From: Bacteroidia bacterium
Lineage (GTDB): Bacteria; Bacteroidota; Bacteroidia; Cytophagales; Cyclobacteriaceae
Length of the DNA stretch: 17,818 nt
Assembly (NCBI GenBank): GCA_016650355.1
Contig: JAENVX010000024.1
Coordinates: 1 to 17,818, forward strand
Direction of reading: 5' to 3'
The notes beneath the pieces are model-generated. The model saw nothing but the letters and a program-made list of their open reading frames with translations. It searched no databases and was not told the DNA's origin. A program made the translations under genes and the position numbers. Positions 6,800 through 14,478 of this stretch are shown piece by piece. Positions within the stretch are counted from its first letter, which is position 1. Every line of letters begins with the position of its first letter.

Positions 6800-7699
6800 T
6801 TAATTCGTCAAATATTTCTGTATAAGGTGATATTTTTCCGGATGTACAAAAAAACAATCGTGAACGCCATTGTCACTTTCTCGGAATAGGGTTGGAACGG
6901 GGTGTAGCTTACCTGCTAAATAATTGAAAAACTGATATCCGTTTTGCCTCATAATACCTTCAAGAGGTTCTTCATTTGTTTTAAATAGTGTTTCTGAAAT
7001 AATAATTGGTTTTCTTTTCAATACTTCAGTAGCGCCTTTTAAGATGAGGTGTTCTGTTCCCTCCGTATCCATTTTTATAATATCCGGCCACGGCTCTTTT
7101 TGTTTTTCAATGAAATGATCAAGTGTGCTGATTTCCACCGTAATTTTTTTCATGCTTCTGCCAGGCTGTTCAATGTTGAGGTTACTCACGGCTATAAGAT
7201 TGTGCATTAAGTAGGTATATTTTGAATGCGTAGCTTCCAGGAATTCTACTTTCCCAACTTCATTGCCAATAGCAAGGGCAAAGGGTTTCACCCGATCTAT
7301 TAGGTGATTAGCTTCAATATTTTTATTCAAATAATAGAAAGGTCCGCTAGCTGGTTCAAACGCGATGACTTTGATATTCGGATTAACGGTGGCAGCCAGT
7401 ATGGAGTAATATCCTGCATGAGCACCAATATCGTAATAGCAAGTACAATTCTTAATCAAGTCCTCAAAAATGGAAGTGTATTCTACAGTATACGGTCCAT
7501 TCCAAAAAAGCAATTGAGAGGTTTTATTGGTTTGGTTAGTGACAAACTTGAATTGCGAACTTTTTAGTTTAACTGCAAGGGTACCAGCAGGAGGGATCCG
7601 CACAGAGTCTGGAAGTACTAGACTTAAAAATTTATTTATATTTCTTAAGATTTTATTTACAAAAGGATGATAGATAAATTGGTATAAAGCTTGTTTCAT
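6800..7699 (-). CDS. FkbM family methyltransferase
   Basis: A 299-residue SAM-dependent methyltransferase. The FkbM signature is present: motif I YYDIGAHAGYYSILAA around Asp90-Ile-Gly-Ala-His-Ala-Gly96, the SAM ribose-binding acidic residue Glu115 in VIAFEPA, a DHF segment before PDIIKMDTEGTEHLILKGA (about 205-224), and RKPIIISETL. Members methylate hydroxyl groups on sugars, glycolipids or polyketides. In surface-glycan clusters they usually O-methylate a sugar. It is the last gene of a three-gene minus-strand unit, three bases downstream of the other methyltransferase gene, and abuts the convergent hydratase gene without spacing. It has no signal peptide. The substrate is unknown. Confidence 0.93.
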   Translation of the reverse strand: MKQALYQFIYHPFVNKILRNINKFLSLVLPDSVRIPPAGTLAVKLKSSQFKFVTNQTNKTSQLLFWNGPYTVEYTSIFEDLIKNCTCYYDIGAHAGYYSILAATVNPNIKVIAFEPASGPFYYLNKNIEANHLIDRVKPFALAIGNEVGKVEFLEATHSKYTYLMHNLIAVSNLNIEQPGRSMKKITVEISTLDHFIEKQKEPWPDIIKMDTEGTEHLILKGATEVLKRKPIIISETLFKTNEEPLEGIMRQNGYQFFNYLAGKLHPVPTLFRESDNGVHDCFFVHPEKYHLIQKYLTN

Positions 7700-7702
7700 T
7701 TT

Positions 7703-8419
7703 TCAGGGCTTAAACCAAATTGTAGTATCGAATAATCCTGTAGTGGTGGTGATCCTTTGCCAGTTTTCTAAAACTTTAGATATTGGTTTATAGCGATCGC
7801 GGTCGGAATTATCCAATACAAACAAACCACCCTCCTTTAGTTTTGGGATCGCATTCAAACAACATTCAACTCGCGCCCGGCCATCGACAATAATGAAATC
7901 GAAGTGTTCATTTGGAAAAGTAGAGACAAATGAAAAGTAGTCGTGATATTCTTTACGAATAGTGAAGTCCTTGCTCGTTAGATTATAATCTTTATAGAAA
8001 CTGTATTCTCTAGTGCTACTTTCTTTTTTTGACGGAATGAAATGATAATCCACATTAGTTATTCCCTTATCTTTTAATTTGGTCCTTACAATGTTGGACC
8101 ACTCTTCGTTATGTTCAACACTGGTTAGTTGCTTAAGGTATTTGGAAAAGAATACCGTACTGAAGCCACTACCACATTCAAAACCTATCATATTGTTGTG
8201 AAGAATTCTTTCGAATGTTTTAATAGAGGCCTGACTCGTCCATGGACTTTGTGGGTTAAACAATTTGAAAATCTTGTAGTTAAGTTTTAGTAGGGGCCTC
8301 AATATCCTATAGAATAAATACGATAATGAAAAGGACTTTTTATACAATATGTTTTTCTTGACGAAGAAAGGTCTTTTCGAAATCTCAAGCGCAGTTTGGT
8401 AAGCCGATGATTGGGCCAT
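7703..8419 (-). CDS. Class I SAM-dependent methyltransferase-like protein
   Basis: A 238-residue soluble protein. A Rossmann-type SAM site is visible: IGFECGSGFSTVFFSKYL around residues 78-95 (Glu81-Cys-Gly-Ser-Gly85), then TSVEHNEEW, and FDFIIVDGRARVECC followed by LKEGGLFVLDNSDRDRY. The arrangement resembles class I methyltransferases found in glycan biosynthesis clusters, where the VDGR segment follows the fourth strand. The first about 60 residues are basic and aromatic and may associate with the membrane surface. The start is ATG at 8419-8417, one base after the glycosyltransferase stop; the next gene begins three bases after its own stop, so translation is probably coupled. Methyl transfer is inferred from the fold, and the acceptor is unknown. 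Confidence 0.82.
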   Translation of the reverse strand: MAQSSAYQTALEISKRPFFVKKNILYKKSFSLSYLFYRILRPLLKLNYKIFKLFNPQSPWTSQASIKTFERILHNNMIGFECGSGFSTVFFSKYLKQLTSVEHNEEWSNIVRTKLKDKGITNVDYHFIPSKKESSTREYSFYKDYNLTSKDFTIRKEYHDYFSFVSTFPNEHFDFIIVDGRARVECCLNAIPKLKEGGLFVLDNSDRDRYKPISKVLENWQRITTTTGLFDTTIWFKP

Positions 8420-8420
8420 A

Positions 8421-9680
8421 TTAGTTTAACAAAGAGTTGTACAATTGTATAAGAGAATGCTGCGTAGTTTCCCAATTTAACGAACCTTCCATGCTTGCCC
8501 GTCTTCCATTTTCTCCAAGTTCATCTCTGAGTTCTTTATTTTGATAAAGCGTTAACACTTTGCTAGCAAAATCTTTTGAGTCACCCGCTGAAAATACAAG
8601 GCCGGCATTGTATTGATCAACTAATCGTTTCAATGGGGCGCTGGTGCTTACCAGCAACGGTTTCGCGGCCATCATTCCCTGGAAAAGTTTGTGTGGCACT
8701 GTATTATCCGTGTGCCCGTTGGATTTATGGGGAATAACATTTACATCGGCCAGGTGCATATAGGAATAAAATTTCGAGAAAGGCTGGTATCCGAAAAAAT
8801 GGATATTCTTTAGTTCAAGTTTATTAGCCAGAGCGTGCAAACTATCCATCACCGACTTACTCCCAAAGCCAACAATCGCCAATTGAATGTCTTTATAGTC
8901 AACCAGATATTTCATTCCTTCAATTGCGGTATCAACTCCTCGGTGGGGGCCAATTCCTCCTGAGTAAGTAAGAATGAACTTACCATTAAGAATTTGGTAT
9001 ACAGACTGATCTAACTTCTGCCGCACAAAACCTTTGTCTTCAGTATTGGTGACTACTGTAATTTTGTCTGGATTAATGTTATAACCTATGGTGATTCTCA
9101 CTTTCATTTCATCCACTACCGCTATAATGGCATCAGCTTGATCACTTGCTCTTTTTTCAAATTCAGTCCATCGTTGAGGGTTCATGAATAAATAATTCTT
9201 CAGACGAGCGATTGGGTTTTTCTTCCACTTGAACCAAGTCTTAAGCGCCTCAGGGTAGTTTTCATGGAAGTCCACCACCATTTTCGTTCCCAATTCTTTT
9301 TTCAATTTCAAGGCGGTTCCGGCCAGGGGCAAGTCATGAATATGAGCAATAGAAATATTTTCCCCAATGAGTATTTTTCTTGCCGCTTTTAAAAACCGGG
9401 GATGAACAATCAGAATTGACATTATTACATCCCAAAAAGCAAGCACATAATTGTTTTTACCGGCATCAATCCGAATTACCTTTATTCCTTCAAACTCTTG
9501 ATTATAGACCTCACCTTTCTTGCGAAGGCAAAGTAAATAAACCTCAAAGCCAGCTGAGATAAGAGCGTCAGATTCTTTTTTAACTCGTATATCTGACGGA
9601 TAAGGGGCGTTTAACAACATTAAAATCTTTTTTGACACCTCTGGATTTTTATTTTCCCGCAAAGAAAGGGAATTTTGCAC
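8421..9680 (-). CDS. GT4 family glycosyltransferase
   Basis: A GT-B glycosyltransferase of up to 419 residues, first gene of the minus-strand unit with the two methyltransferases. Motifs include LNAPYPSDIRVKKE in the N-terminal domain, AHIHDLPLAG and VVDFHENYPEALKTW in the acceptor domain, YSGGIGPHRGVDTAIEGM at the start of the donor domain, and VPHKLFQGMMAAKPLLVS plus GLVFSAGDSKDFASKV near the C-terminus, the position of the GT4 E-x7-E region. The outermost start is GTG at 9680; an in-frame GTG at 9638 gives MSKKILMLLNAPYP, which looks more like family N-termini, and ATG at 9620 is a third choice. With the 9680 start, only 16 bases separate it from the divergent wecB, so a promoter must lie inside coding sequence or the true start is internal. 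Confidence 0.92.
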   Translation of the reverse strand: MQNSLSLRENKNPEVSKKILMLLNAPYPSDIRVKKESDALISAGFEVYLLCLRKKGEVYNQEFEGIKVIRIDAGKNNYVLAFWDVIMSILIVHPRFLKAARKILIGENISIAHIHDLPLAGTALKLKKELGTKMVVDFHENYPEALKTWFKWKKNPIARLKNYLFMNPQRWTEFEKRASDQADAIIAVVDEMKVRITIGYNINPDKITVVTNTEDKGFVRQKLDQSVYQILNGKFILTYSGGIGPHRGVDTAIEGMKYLVDYKDIQLAIVGFGSKSVMDSLHALANKLELKNIHFFGYQPFSKFYSYMHLADVNVIPHKSNGHTDNTVPHKLFQGMMAAKPLLVSTSAPLKRLVDQYNAGLVFSAGDSKDFASKVLTLYQNKELRDELGENGRRASMEGSLNWETTQHSLIQLYNSLLN

Positions 9681-9696
9681 TCCCTAAAATATTCTA

Positions 9697-10785
9697 ATGA
9701 AAATAACCCTCATTGCTGGTGCACGTCCAAATTTTATGAAAATAGCTCCGATCATTAGGGCAATTGAAATTGCTCAAAAGAATGGACAAGAAATTCATTT
9801 TCGATTGGTGCACACCGGACAGCACTATGATGATAAACTCAGCAAAGTTTTTTTTGAAGAACTTGGGATACCCGAAGCCCAGGTAAACTTAGGTGCTGGT
9901 TCGGGCACACAAGCCGAACAGACAGGCAAGATAATGATAGAGTTTGAAAAAGACTTGATTGCCAATCCGGTTGATTTGGTTGTGGTGGTGGGGGATGTAA
10001 ACTCAACGATGGCCTGCACAATAGTTGCGAAAAAGCTTAACACAAAGGTTGCCCATGTAGAAGGGGGCATTCGTTCGTTTGATATGGCCATGCCAGAGGA
10101 AATCAATAGAATTGTAACAGATTCTTTAGCGGATTACTTCTTTACTACATCCCTGGTAGCAAATGAAAATCTAAAAAAGACCGGTACGAAGGATAGTCAG
10201 CTATTTTTTGTGGGCAACACAATGATAGATTCCTTGATTGCTAACCTCACTAAGATAAGGAAACCGACTATTTGGGATGAGGTTAAGTTACAAGCTGGAA
10301 ATTATTTTGTGCTTACGCTTCATCGTCCCTCTAATGTGGATGATCTTACCAAGTTTTCGAAATTAATGGAAAGCATTGATAACGGATCGGGTGTACCAGT
10401 TATCTTTCCCGTTCACCCACGGACACGCAAGAATTTTTCCGTGTTAACAAACAAGCCCTTAAATATCATTCCAGTCGATCCGCTTAGTTATTTGGAATTT
10501 ATCTATCTGATCAAAAATGGAAAAGCAGTTATCACAGATTCAGGTGGCGTACAAGAGGAAACGACAGTTTTGGGTATTCCGTGTATAACACTTCGCAACA
10601 ATACAGAACGTCCGGAAACAGTTTCAATTGGTACCAACGAGATGATTGGAGAAAATATGGATTCCCTGGCCGATGCGTTTAAAAAAGTAAACGCAGGAAA
10701 TTGGAAAAAAGGAGCTATCCCGGAGCTGTGGGATGGAAGGACCGCGCAACGAATTGTGGATATTCTGGTTAAACTGAAGCTTTAG
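9697..10785 (+). CDS. wecB: UDP-N-acetylglucosamine 2-epimerase (non-hydrolysing)
   Basis: A 362-residue cytoplasmic enzyme that interconverts UDP-GlcNAc and UDP-ManNAc. Motifs run in family order: AGARPNFMKIAPI at residues 7-19, VHTGQHYDDKLS at about 38-49, VVVVGDVNSTMA at about 96-107, AHVEGGIRSFDMAMPEEINR at about 119-138, LTLHRPSNVD, VHPRTRKN, and TDSGGVQEETTVLGIPCITLRNN near the C-terminus. The length is slightly below that of E. coli WecB. The canonical HVEAG is HVEGG here. No UDP-ManNAc dehydrogenase (WecC) or ManNAc transferase (TagA/WecG type) gene is adjacent, so the fate of ManNAc is open. The 3' end overlaps convergent ruvC by 17 bases. The start ATG at 9697 leads straight into the KITLIAGARPN strand. 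Confidence 0.96.
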   Translation: MKITLIAGARPNFMKIAPIIRAIEIAQKNGQEIHFRLVHTGQHYDDKLSKVFFEELGIPEAQVNLGAGSGTQAEQTGKIMIEFEKDLIANPVDLVVVVGDVNSTMACTIVAKKLNTKVAHVEGGIRSFDMAMPEEINRIVTDSLADYFFTTSLVANENLKKTGTKDSQLFFVGNTMIDSLIANLTKIRKPTIWDEVKLQAGNYFVLTLHRPSNVDDLTKFSKLMESIDNGSGVPVIFPVHPRTRKNFSVLTNKPLNIIPVDPLSYLEFIYLIKNGKAVITDSGGVQEETTVLGIPCITLRNNTERPETVSIGTNEMIGENMDSLADAFKKVNAGNWKKGAIPELWDGRTAQRIVDILVKLKL

Positions 10786-11344
10786 TTTTCTTAAGTCGAC
10801 TTGGATTTTCCTTTAAGAAAGAGTCCCACGATTTGGATTTGCCTTTCACGTTTCCTTTTTGAAAATGATGGCATACGGCAACACCGAGCGCATCTGTGGC
10901 ATCTAATAGTTTCGGAAGTTCTTTAATTCCTAAAATTTGCATGAGCATCCTCGCAACCTGCTCTTTAGAAGCATTTCCGTTACCTGTTACAGATTGTTTG
11001 ACGGATTTTGGAGAATATTCTGTAATAGGTACTTCACGATACAAGGCAGCTGACATGGCCACGCCCTGCGCGCGTCCTAATTTTAGCATAGACTGAACAT
11101 TCTTTCCAAAAAAAGGAGCTTCGAGGGCAACCTCATCCGGATGGAACTCATCCACAATGCTTAACACACGCTCAAAAATTTTTTTTAATTTAAGCTCATG
11201 TGTTTCGTATTTGCTAAGATGGATTACGCCAAACTGCAAAACGATAAGTTTGGATGCCTTCACCAGTATCACACCATAACCCATTACATTCGTCCCAGGG
11301 TCAAGGCCAAGGATGATTTTCTCTTTGATTGTTTTTTTCTCCAT
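10769..11344 (-). CDS. ruvC: Crossover junction endodeoxyribonuclease RuvC
   Basis: A 191-residue Holliday-junction resolvase that acts with RuvAB in recombination repair. The RNase H-like core has all four catalytic acidic residues: Asp15 in ILGLDPGTNVMGYG, Glu75 in VALEAPFFGKN, and Asp148 and Asp151 in LLDATDALGVAVCHHF. The DNA-contacting KLGRAQGVAMSAAL and YSPKSVKQSVTGNGNASKEQ segments are also present. Length fits the family, with a short N-terminal extension (EKKTIKEK) and a basic tail. The start ATG at 11344-11342 lies 35 bases from the divergent GT2 start. The last 17 bases overlap wecB tail-to-tail. It is a housekeeping gene that marks the right border of the larger glycan region. Confidence 0.97.
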   Translation of the reverse strand: MEKKTIKEKIILGLDPGTNVMGYGVILVKASKLIVLQFGVIHLSKYETHELKLKKIFERVLSIVDEFHPDEVALEAPFFGKNVQSMLKLGRAQGVAMSAALYREVPITEYSPKSVKQSVTGNGNASKEQVARMLMQILGIKELPKLLDATDALGVAVCHHFQKGNVKGKSKSWDSFLKENPSRLKKTKASV

Positions 11345-11379
11345 TTTGCTTGCCCTGGCAATTTAAACAGAAGCCTGCA

Positions 11380-12492
11380 ATGACTATCTTTTTTATCACA
11401 GTCTTCACGTTATATTTTTTATTCCTGCTTTCGGTGATATATGGTTGGAATTTAATGCTAAATCAAAAACAGCAAAAGATCTCACAAAGAACGTTTTCAA
11501 TTTCTGTGCTTGTTCCCTTCCGAAACGAGGAAAAGCGAATTCCCGTACTAATTGAAAGTCTTAAAAAATTGGACTATCCCTATGAGAAATTTGAAGTGAT
11601 ATTCATTGACGATCATTCTACTGATGATTCTTTAAAAGTTGTAAATAAGTTGATAGCTGGTGTAGTTAACTTTAGAGTGATTAACTCCAAGACAAAGGGA
11701 AAGAAAAATGCAATTACGGAGGCCATTAATATTTCTTCGAGCGAAGTTATTGCCACATCTGATGCAGATTGTCAAGTCCCTCACATATGGTTGGATGCTA
11801 TTAACGCTCAATTCCAAAATCCATCAGTTAAATTGGTAGCTGGCGCAGTCCGTATTGAGCAGACGGTTAGTTTCTTTTCGAGGTTGCAAGCGATGGAATT
11901 TAGTAGTTTGATGGGCACTGCTGCAGCAACAATTGCGTTGGGATTCCCCAGTATGTGTAGTGGGGCAAACTTAGCTTATCACAGAGCATCCTTTGTTGAG
12001 GTTGGTGGATTTATTGGTAATACGCACATTGCTTCCGGAGATGATGAGTTTTTAATGAGAAAGATTGAGAGACGTTTTGGGGCACGTAGTATTCAATTCC
12101 TTAACCATTCTAATTCGATCATCGCAACTACGCCATTGAACTCAATCAAAGAATTTTTGACACAACGCATGCGCTGGGCTGGGAAATGGCAACATAATTC
12201 ATCTATTGTAATCAAGGCGTTGGCTTTATTTATTGTTGTATTTCAAGTGTCATATTTTTCACTATTAGTGGCTTCTATTCTTATACCCATAAACTACCTC
12301 TTGATTACTGGCATTACACTAAAGATCCTATTGGAAGGTTTTTTCATCCTTAGGATTTCAAAATTTCTTCAACAGAGATTTTCAACTATTTCATTTTGCA
12401 TGCTTCAGCTGATCTATCCTGTGTACGTAATTACAATTGGGATATTAGCTAACCTTCTTAGAGTCTCCTGGAAAGGCAGAGCTATTAAATAA
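11380..12492 (+). CDS. Membrane-bound GT2 family glycosyltransferase
   Basis: A 370-residue inner-membrane glycosyltransferase. Residues 1-25 form a transmembrane helix. A processive-type GT-A domain follows: VLVPFRNEEKRIP at 43-55, Asp77-Asp78 in FIDDHSTDDS, Asp128-Ala-Asp130 in TSDADCQ, acceptor-site SGDDEFLMRK at 219-228, and the QRMRW motif at 262-266. The C-terminus has about three further hydrophobic helices from 280 on. D,D,D and Q-x-x-R-W together are seen in BcsA/HasA/NodC-like synthases and in lipid-modifying GT2 enzymes; the short C-terminal part suggests the latter, but this is uncertain. I chose the ATG at 11380; a longer reading from TTG 11329 would overlap divergent ruvC and adds residues unlike the family. 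It heads the plus-strand run and is 92 bases before the phosphatase. Confidence 0.93.
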   Translation: MTIFFITVFTLYFLFLLSVIYGWNLMLNQKQQKISQRTFSISVLVPFRNEEKRIPVLIESLKKLDYPYEKFEVIFIDDHSTDDSLKVVNKLIAGVVNFRVINSKTKGKKNAITEAINISSSEVIATSDADCQVPHIWLDAINAQFQNPSVKLVAGAVRIEQTVSFFSRLQAMEFSSLMGTAAATIALGFPSMCSGANLAYHRASFVEVGGFIGNTHIASGDDEFLMRKIERRFGARSIQFLNHSNSIIATTPLNSIKEFLTQRMRWAGKWQHNSSIVIKALALFIVVFQVSYFSLLVASILIPINYLLITGITLKILLEGFFILRISKFLQQRFSTISFCMLQLIYPVYVITIGILANLLRVSWKGRAIK

Positions 12493-12503
12493 GAAATAAG
12501 GCG

Positions 12504-12535
12504 TTTGCTTTTTAAGAATTCCTTAACAAAACAAA
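12504..12535 (+). repeat. Imperfect AT-rich hairpin downstream of the GT2 gene
   Basis: The sequence TTAAG-AATTC-CTTAA at 12512-12526 is flanked by TTTGCTTT and CAAAACAAA, which extend the stem with one bulge and one mismatch. It begins 11 bases after the GT2 stop. It may act as a weak or bidirectional 3' end, but no T-run follows on the plus strand, so I do not call it an intrinsic terminator. Confidence 0.3.
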
Positions 12536-12560
12536 TGTAGCCACCCCTTCAATTTCTTTC

Positions 12561-12568
12561 TACCTTTA
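12561..12568 (+). promoter_or_regulatory. TACCTTTA, candidate -7 element upstream of the SpoIIE phosphatase
   Basis: Differs from TAnnTTTG only in the last base. It lies 16 bases before the ATG at 12585 and 4 bases before a GTG at 12573. No clear TTG is found at the -33 position, so support is weak. Confidence 0.25.
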
Positions 12569-12584
12569 CCAGGTGAGTATTATT

Positions 12585-13805
12585 ATGACAGAGCCACTTC
12601 TTAAAAAGCAGATAGAAAAAAAAGAACTTGAGCTCAACGCGTTGCTTGAAATTACGCAGGCGATCAACGCCAATGTTCCAGAAGAATCGCTCTATAAAAT
12701 ATTTAATTTTACGCTTCGTTCTAACCTGAATATCAAAAAGTTGACTCTGTTTGTTATGGATGATGTATGGAACTGCAAGGCAACCTTCGGTACCAAAAAG
12801 AATTATCACAAAACAAAATTAGATGACCGGGTAGCAATGATTAAGAATATCCATAAAATGTCGGAGTTCGAAGATTGTGATTTCGATGAATTTGATATGG
12901 TCATTCCGGTAGCTCATAAAACAGTAACACTAGCTCTTGTTTTTGTTGGTGGTTTAGATGATGTGGATTCGAATCATGAAAATGCTGAGGGTGTTAAATT
13001 TATCCAAGCCATAAGCAATATTATTATTGTTGCTATTGAGAATAAGAAACTTGCGCGCAAACAATTAGAACAAGAGGCATTTCGGAAGGAACTGGAAATT
13101 GCCAGCGATGTGCAGCAGTTTCTTTTTCCGAAAAGTCTTCCAAATACCGTTCGGTTAAAAGTTGAAGCCAGTTATTTACCGCATGATACAATTGGAGGGG
13201 ATTATTATGATTATGTGCCCATCAATAAAAATCAGTTTCTCATTTGTGTTGCGGACGTAAGCGGCAAAGGAATACCTGCTGCGCTGATGATGTCCAATTT
13301 TCAGGCCTCTCTCAGAACTTTACTTAGACAAACTCCAAATCTGGTTGAGATAGTTGAAGCGCTCAATTATCAGGTATTGGAAAACACAAAGGGTGAAAAA
13401 TTCATAACCTTTTTTGGGGCAATATATGACATAAGCCTACACACAATGGTGTACGTTAATTCTGGTCACAATCCCCCGATTTTATACGATAAGAAAAATG
13501 GCATCCGCCTATTAGAGGAGGGAAGTACAGTGCTTGGTGCAATGCATCCACTTCCGTTCATCAATGAAGGGTTTATTACCGATCTGGATGAATTTCTTCT
13601 CTTTTGCTACACCGATGGGTTGACAGAAACGGTAGCGGAAGATGGAAGCGAATTTGGATTTAACAGGCTCATGAAGTATTTCCGTGAAAACAATAGCAAG
13701 GATTTAAAGACCATACATCAGGATATTATTGTTGATCTGGACACTTACAAGGGTCGTAATGGTTACCGCGATGATATAACGATGCTGTCTTGTCGTGTAG
13801 AATAA
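12585..13805 (+). CDS. GAF-SpoIIE (PP2C-type) serine phosphatase, RsbU-like
   Basis: A 406-residue soluble regulator. Residues 1-30 look helical, about 20-165 resemble a GAF sensor domain (IPVAHKTVTLALVFVGG), about 165-190 form a coiled linker (RKQLEQEAFRKELEIASDVQ), and about 190-406 are a SpoIIE/PP2C domain. Metal-binding positions are Asp206 in GGDYYDY and Asp224 in CVADVSGKG; further motifs are YVNSGHNPP, FCYTDGLTE and RDDITM, with Asp396-Asp397. Such proteins dephosphorylate STAS-domain anti-anti-sigma factors in partner-switching pathways, but no STAS or RsbW-like gene is nearby. The ATG at 12585 is preferred; an in-frame GTG at 12573 would add four residues. It sits between the GT2 gene and a deacetylase gene 15 bases downstream, so it may be co-expressed with them. 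Confidence 0.93.
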   Translation: MTEPLLKKQIEKKELELNALLEITQAINANVPEESLYKIFNFTLRSNLNIKKLTLFVMDDVWNCKATFGTKKNYHKTKLDDRVAMIKNIHKMSEFEDCDFDEFDMVIPVAHKTVTLALVFVGGLDDVDSNHENAEGVKFIQAISNIIIVAIENKKLARKQLEQEAFRKELEIASDVQQFLFPKSLPNTVRLKVEASYLPHDTIGGDYYDYVPINKNQFLICVADVSGKGIPAALMMSNFQASLRTLLRQTPNLVEIVEALNYQVLENTKGEKFITFFGAIYDISLHTMVYVNSGHNPPILYDKKNGIRLLEEGSTVLGAMHPLPFINEGFITDLDEFLLFCYTDGLTETVAEDGSEFGFNRLMKYFRENNSKDLKTIHQDIIVDLDTYKGRNGYRDDITMLSCRVE

Positions 13806-13820
13806 ATAAGTTGTTACTTG

Positions 13821-14444
13821 ATGGTTCATCGCACGCCCTTTTTCCTTCCATGGTTTTATCCAAGTCTTATCTGGCGGATTCCTACCAATGCAAAAGAGAT
13901 TTTTCTAACGTTTGATGATGGTCCTGTTCCCGGACCCACAGAATTTGTGCTTGATGTTCTAAAAAAAAGTGAAATCAAGGCCACCTTTTTTTCAATTGGT
14001 GAAAATGTTGTGATGAATAAGGAGATTTATCAACGGATAATGCAGGATGGACACACTATTGGCAATCATACCTTTAACCATATTAAAGGCTGGAATCATA
14101 CAGATGATGAGTACTTGAAGAACATTGAAAAATGTGGTCACGCTCTAGGTTTTAATGCCCAACTTTTTCGTCCTCCCTATGGGAGGATTAAAAAATCCCA
14201 AATCCCAAAACTTAGTCAGTATAAAATTATTATGTGGGATGTACTCACATCAGATTATTCGAAATCAATATCACCAGAAAGATGTCTTGCGGGTTCTATT
14301 GCAAGCACAAGGCCAGGCTCCATCGTGGTTTTTCATGACAGCCTAAAGGCAGAACGAAATCTTACCTATGCGTTGCCACGGTATATCGACCATTTCCTGA
14401 CTGAGGGTTATTCATTTAAGTGTATACCCACTTTAAAAGTCTAA
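13821..14444 (+). CDS. Polysaccharide deacetylase (CE4, NodB domain)
   Basis: A 207-residue NodB-domain protein. The five CE4 elements are present: LTFDDGPVPGP with Asp32-Asp33, HTIGNHTFNH with metal ligands His83 and His87, FRPPYGR (motif 3), MWDVLTSDY (motif 4), and VVFHDS with the catalytic-side His (motif 5). The family deacetylates N-acetylglucosamine-containing polymers such as peptidoglycan or chitin-like glycans. The first about 20 residues are hydrophobic and aromatic (FFLPWFYPSLIWRIP) but lack a classic signal peptide. The start ATG at 13821 is preferred over TTG at 13818. It is 15 bases after the phosphatase and 34 bases before the MurG-like gene. Unlike the deacetylase-like protein at 4433, this one keeps every canonical motif. 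Confidence 0.95.
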   Translation: MVHRTPFFLPWFYPSLIWRIPTNAKEIFLTFDDGPVPGPTEFVLDVLKKSEIKATFFSIGENVVMNKEIYQRIMQDGHTIGNHTFNHIKGWNHTDDEYLKNIEKCGHALGFNAQLFRPPYGRIKKSQIPKLSQYKIIMWDVLTSDYSKSISPERCLAGSIASTRPGSIVVFHDSLKAERNLTYALPRYIDHFLTEGYSFKCIPTLKV

Positions 14445-14464
14445 TCATTTCAGCCTTCTTCTGC

Positions 14465-14472
14465 TAACTTTG
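14465..14472 (+). promoter_or_regulatory. TAACTTTG, candidate -7 element before the MurG-like gene
   Basis: A perfect TAnnTTTG match six bases before the ATG at 14479, in the 34-base gap after the deacetylase. A TTT triplet at 14448-14450 is present, but no well-spaced TTG. If used, the transcript would be almost leaderless. Confidence 0.35.
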
Positions 14473-14478
14473 ACCGCT

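Noticed and set aside
9825..10106. A 93-codon minus-strand open frame inside wecB
   Set aside because: Its low-complexity Ser/Thr/Pro-rich translation and complete overlap with a strongly conserved gene mark it as a shadow.
11329..11379. Longer N-terminus for the GT2 enzyme from a TTG
   Set aside because: It would overlap divergent ruvC and put 17 unlikely residues before the first membrane helix; ATG at 11380 begins directly at the helix.
12504..12535. Hairpin after the GT2 gene as an intrinsic terminator
   Set aside because: The stem is imperfect, AT-rich and not followed by a T-run on the plus strand; kept only as a low-confidence hairpin.
12549..12809. An 86-codon minus-strand open frame across the start of the phosphatase gene
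   Set aside because: Its composition is Phe/Lys/Arg-rich without motifs, and it lies opposite the conserved N-terminal region.
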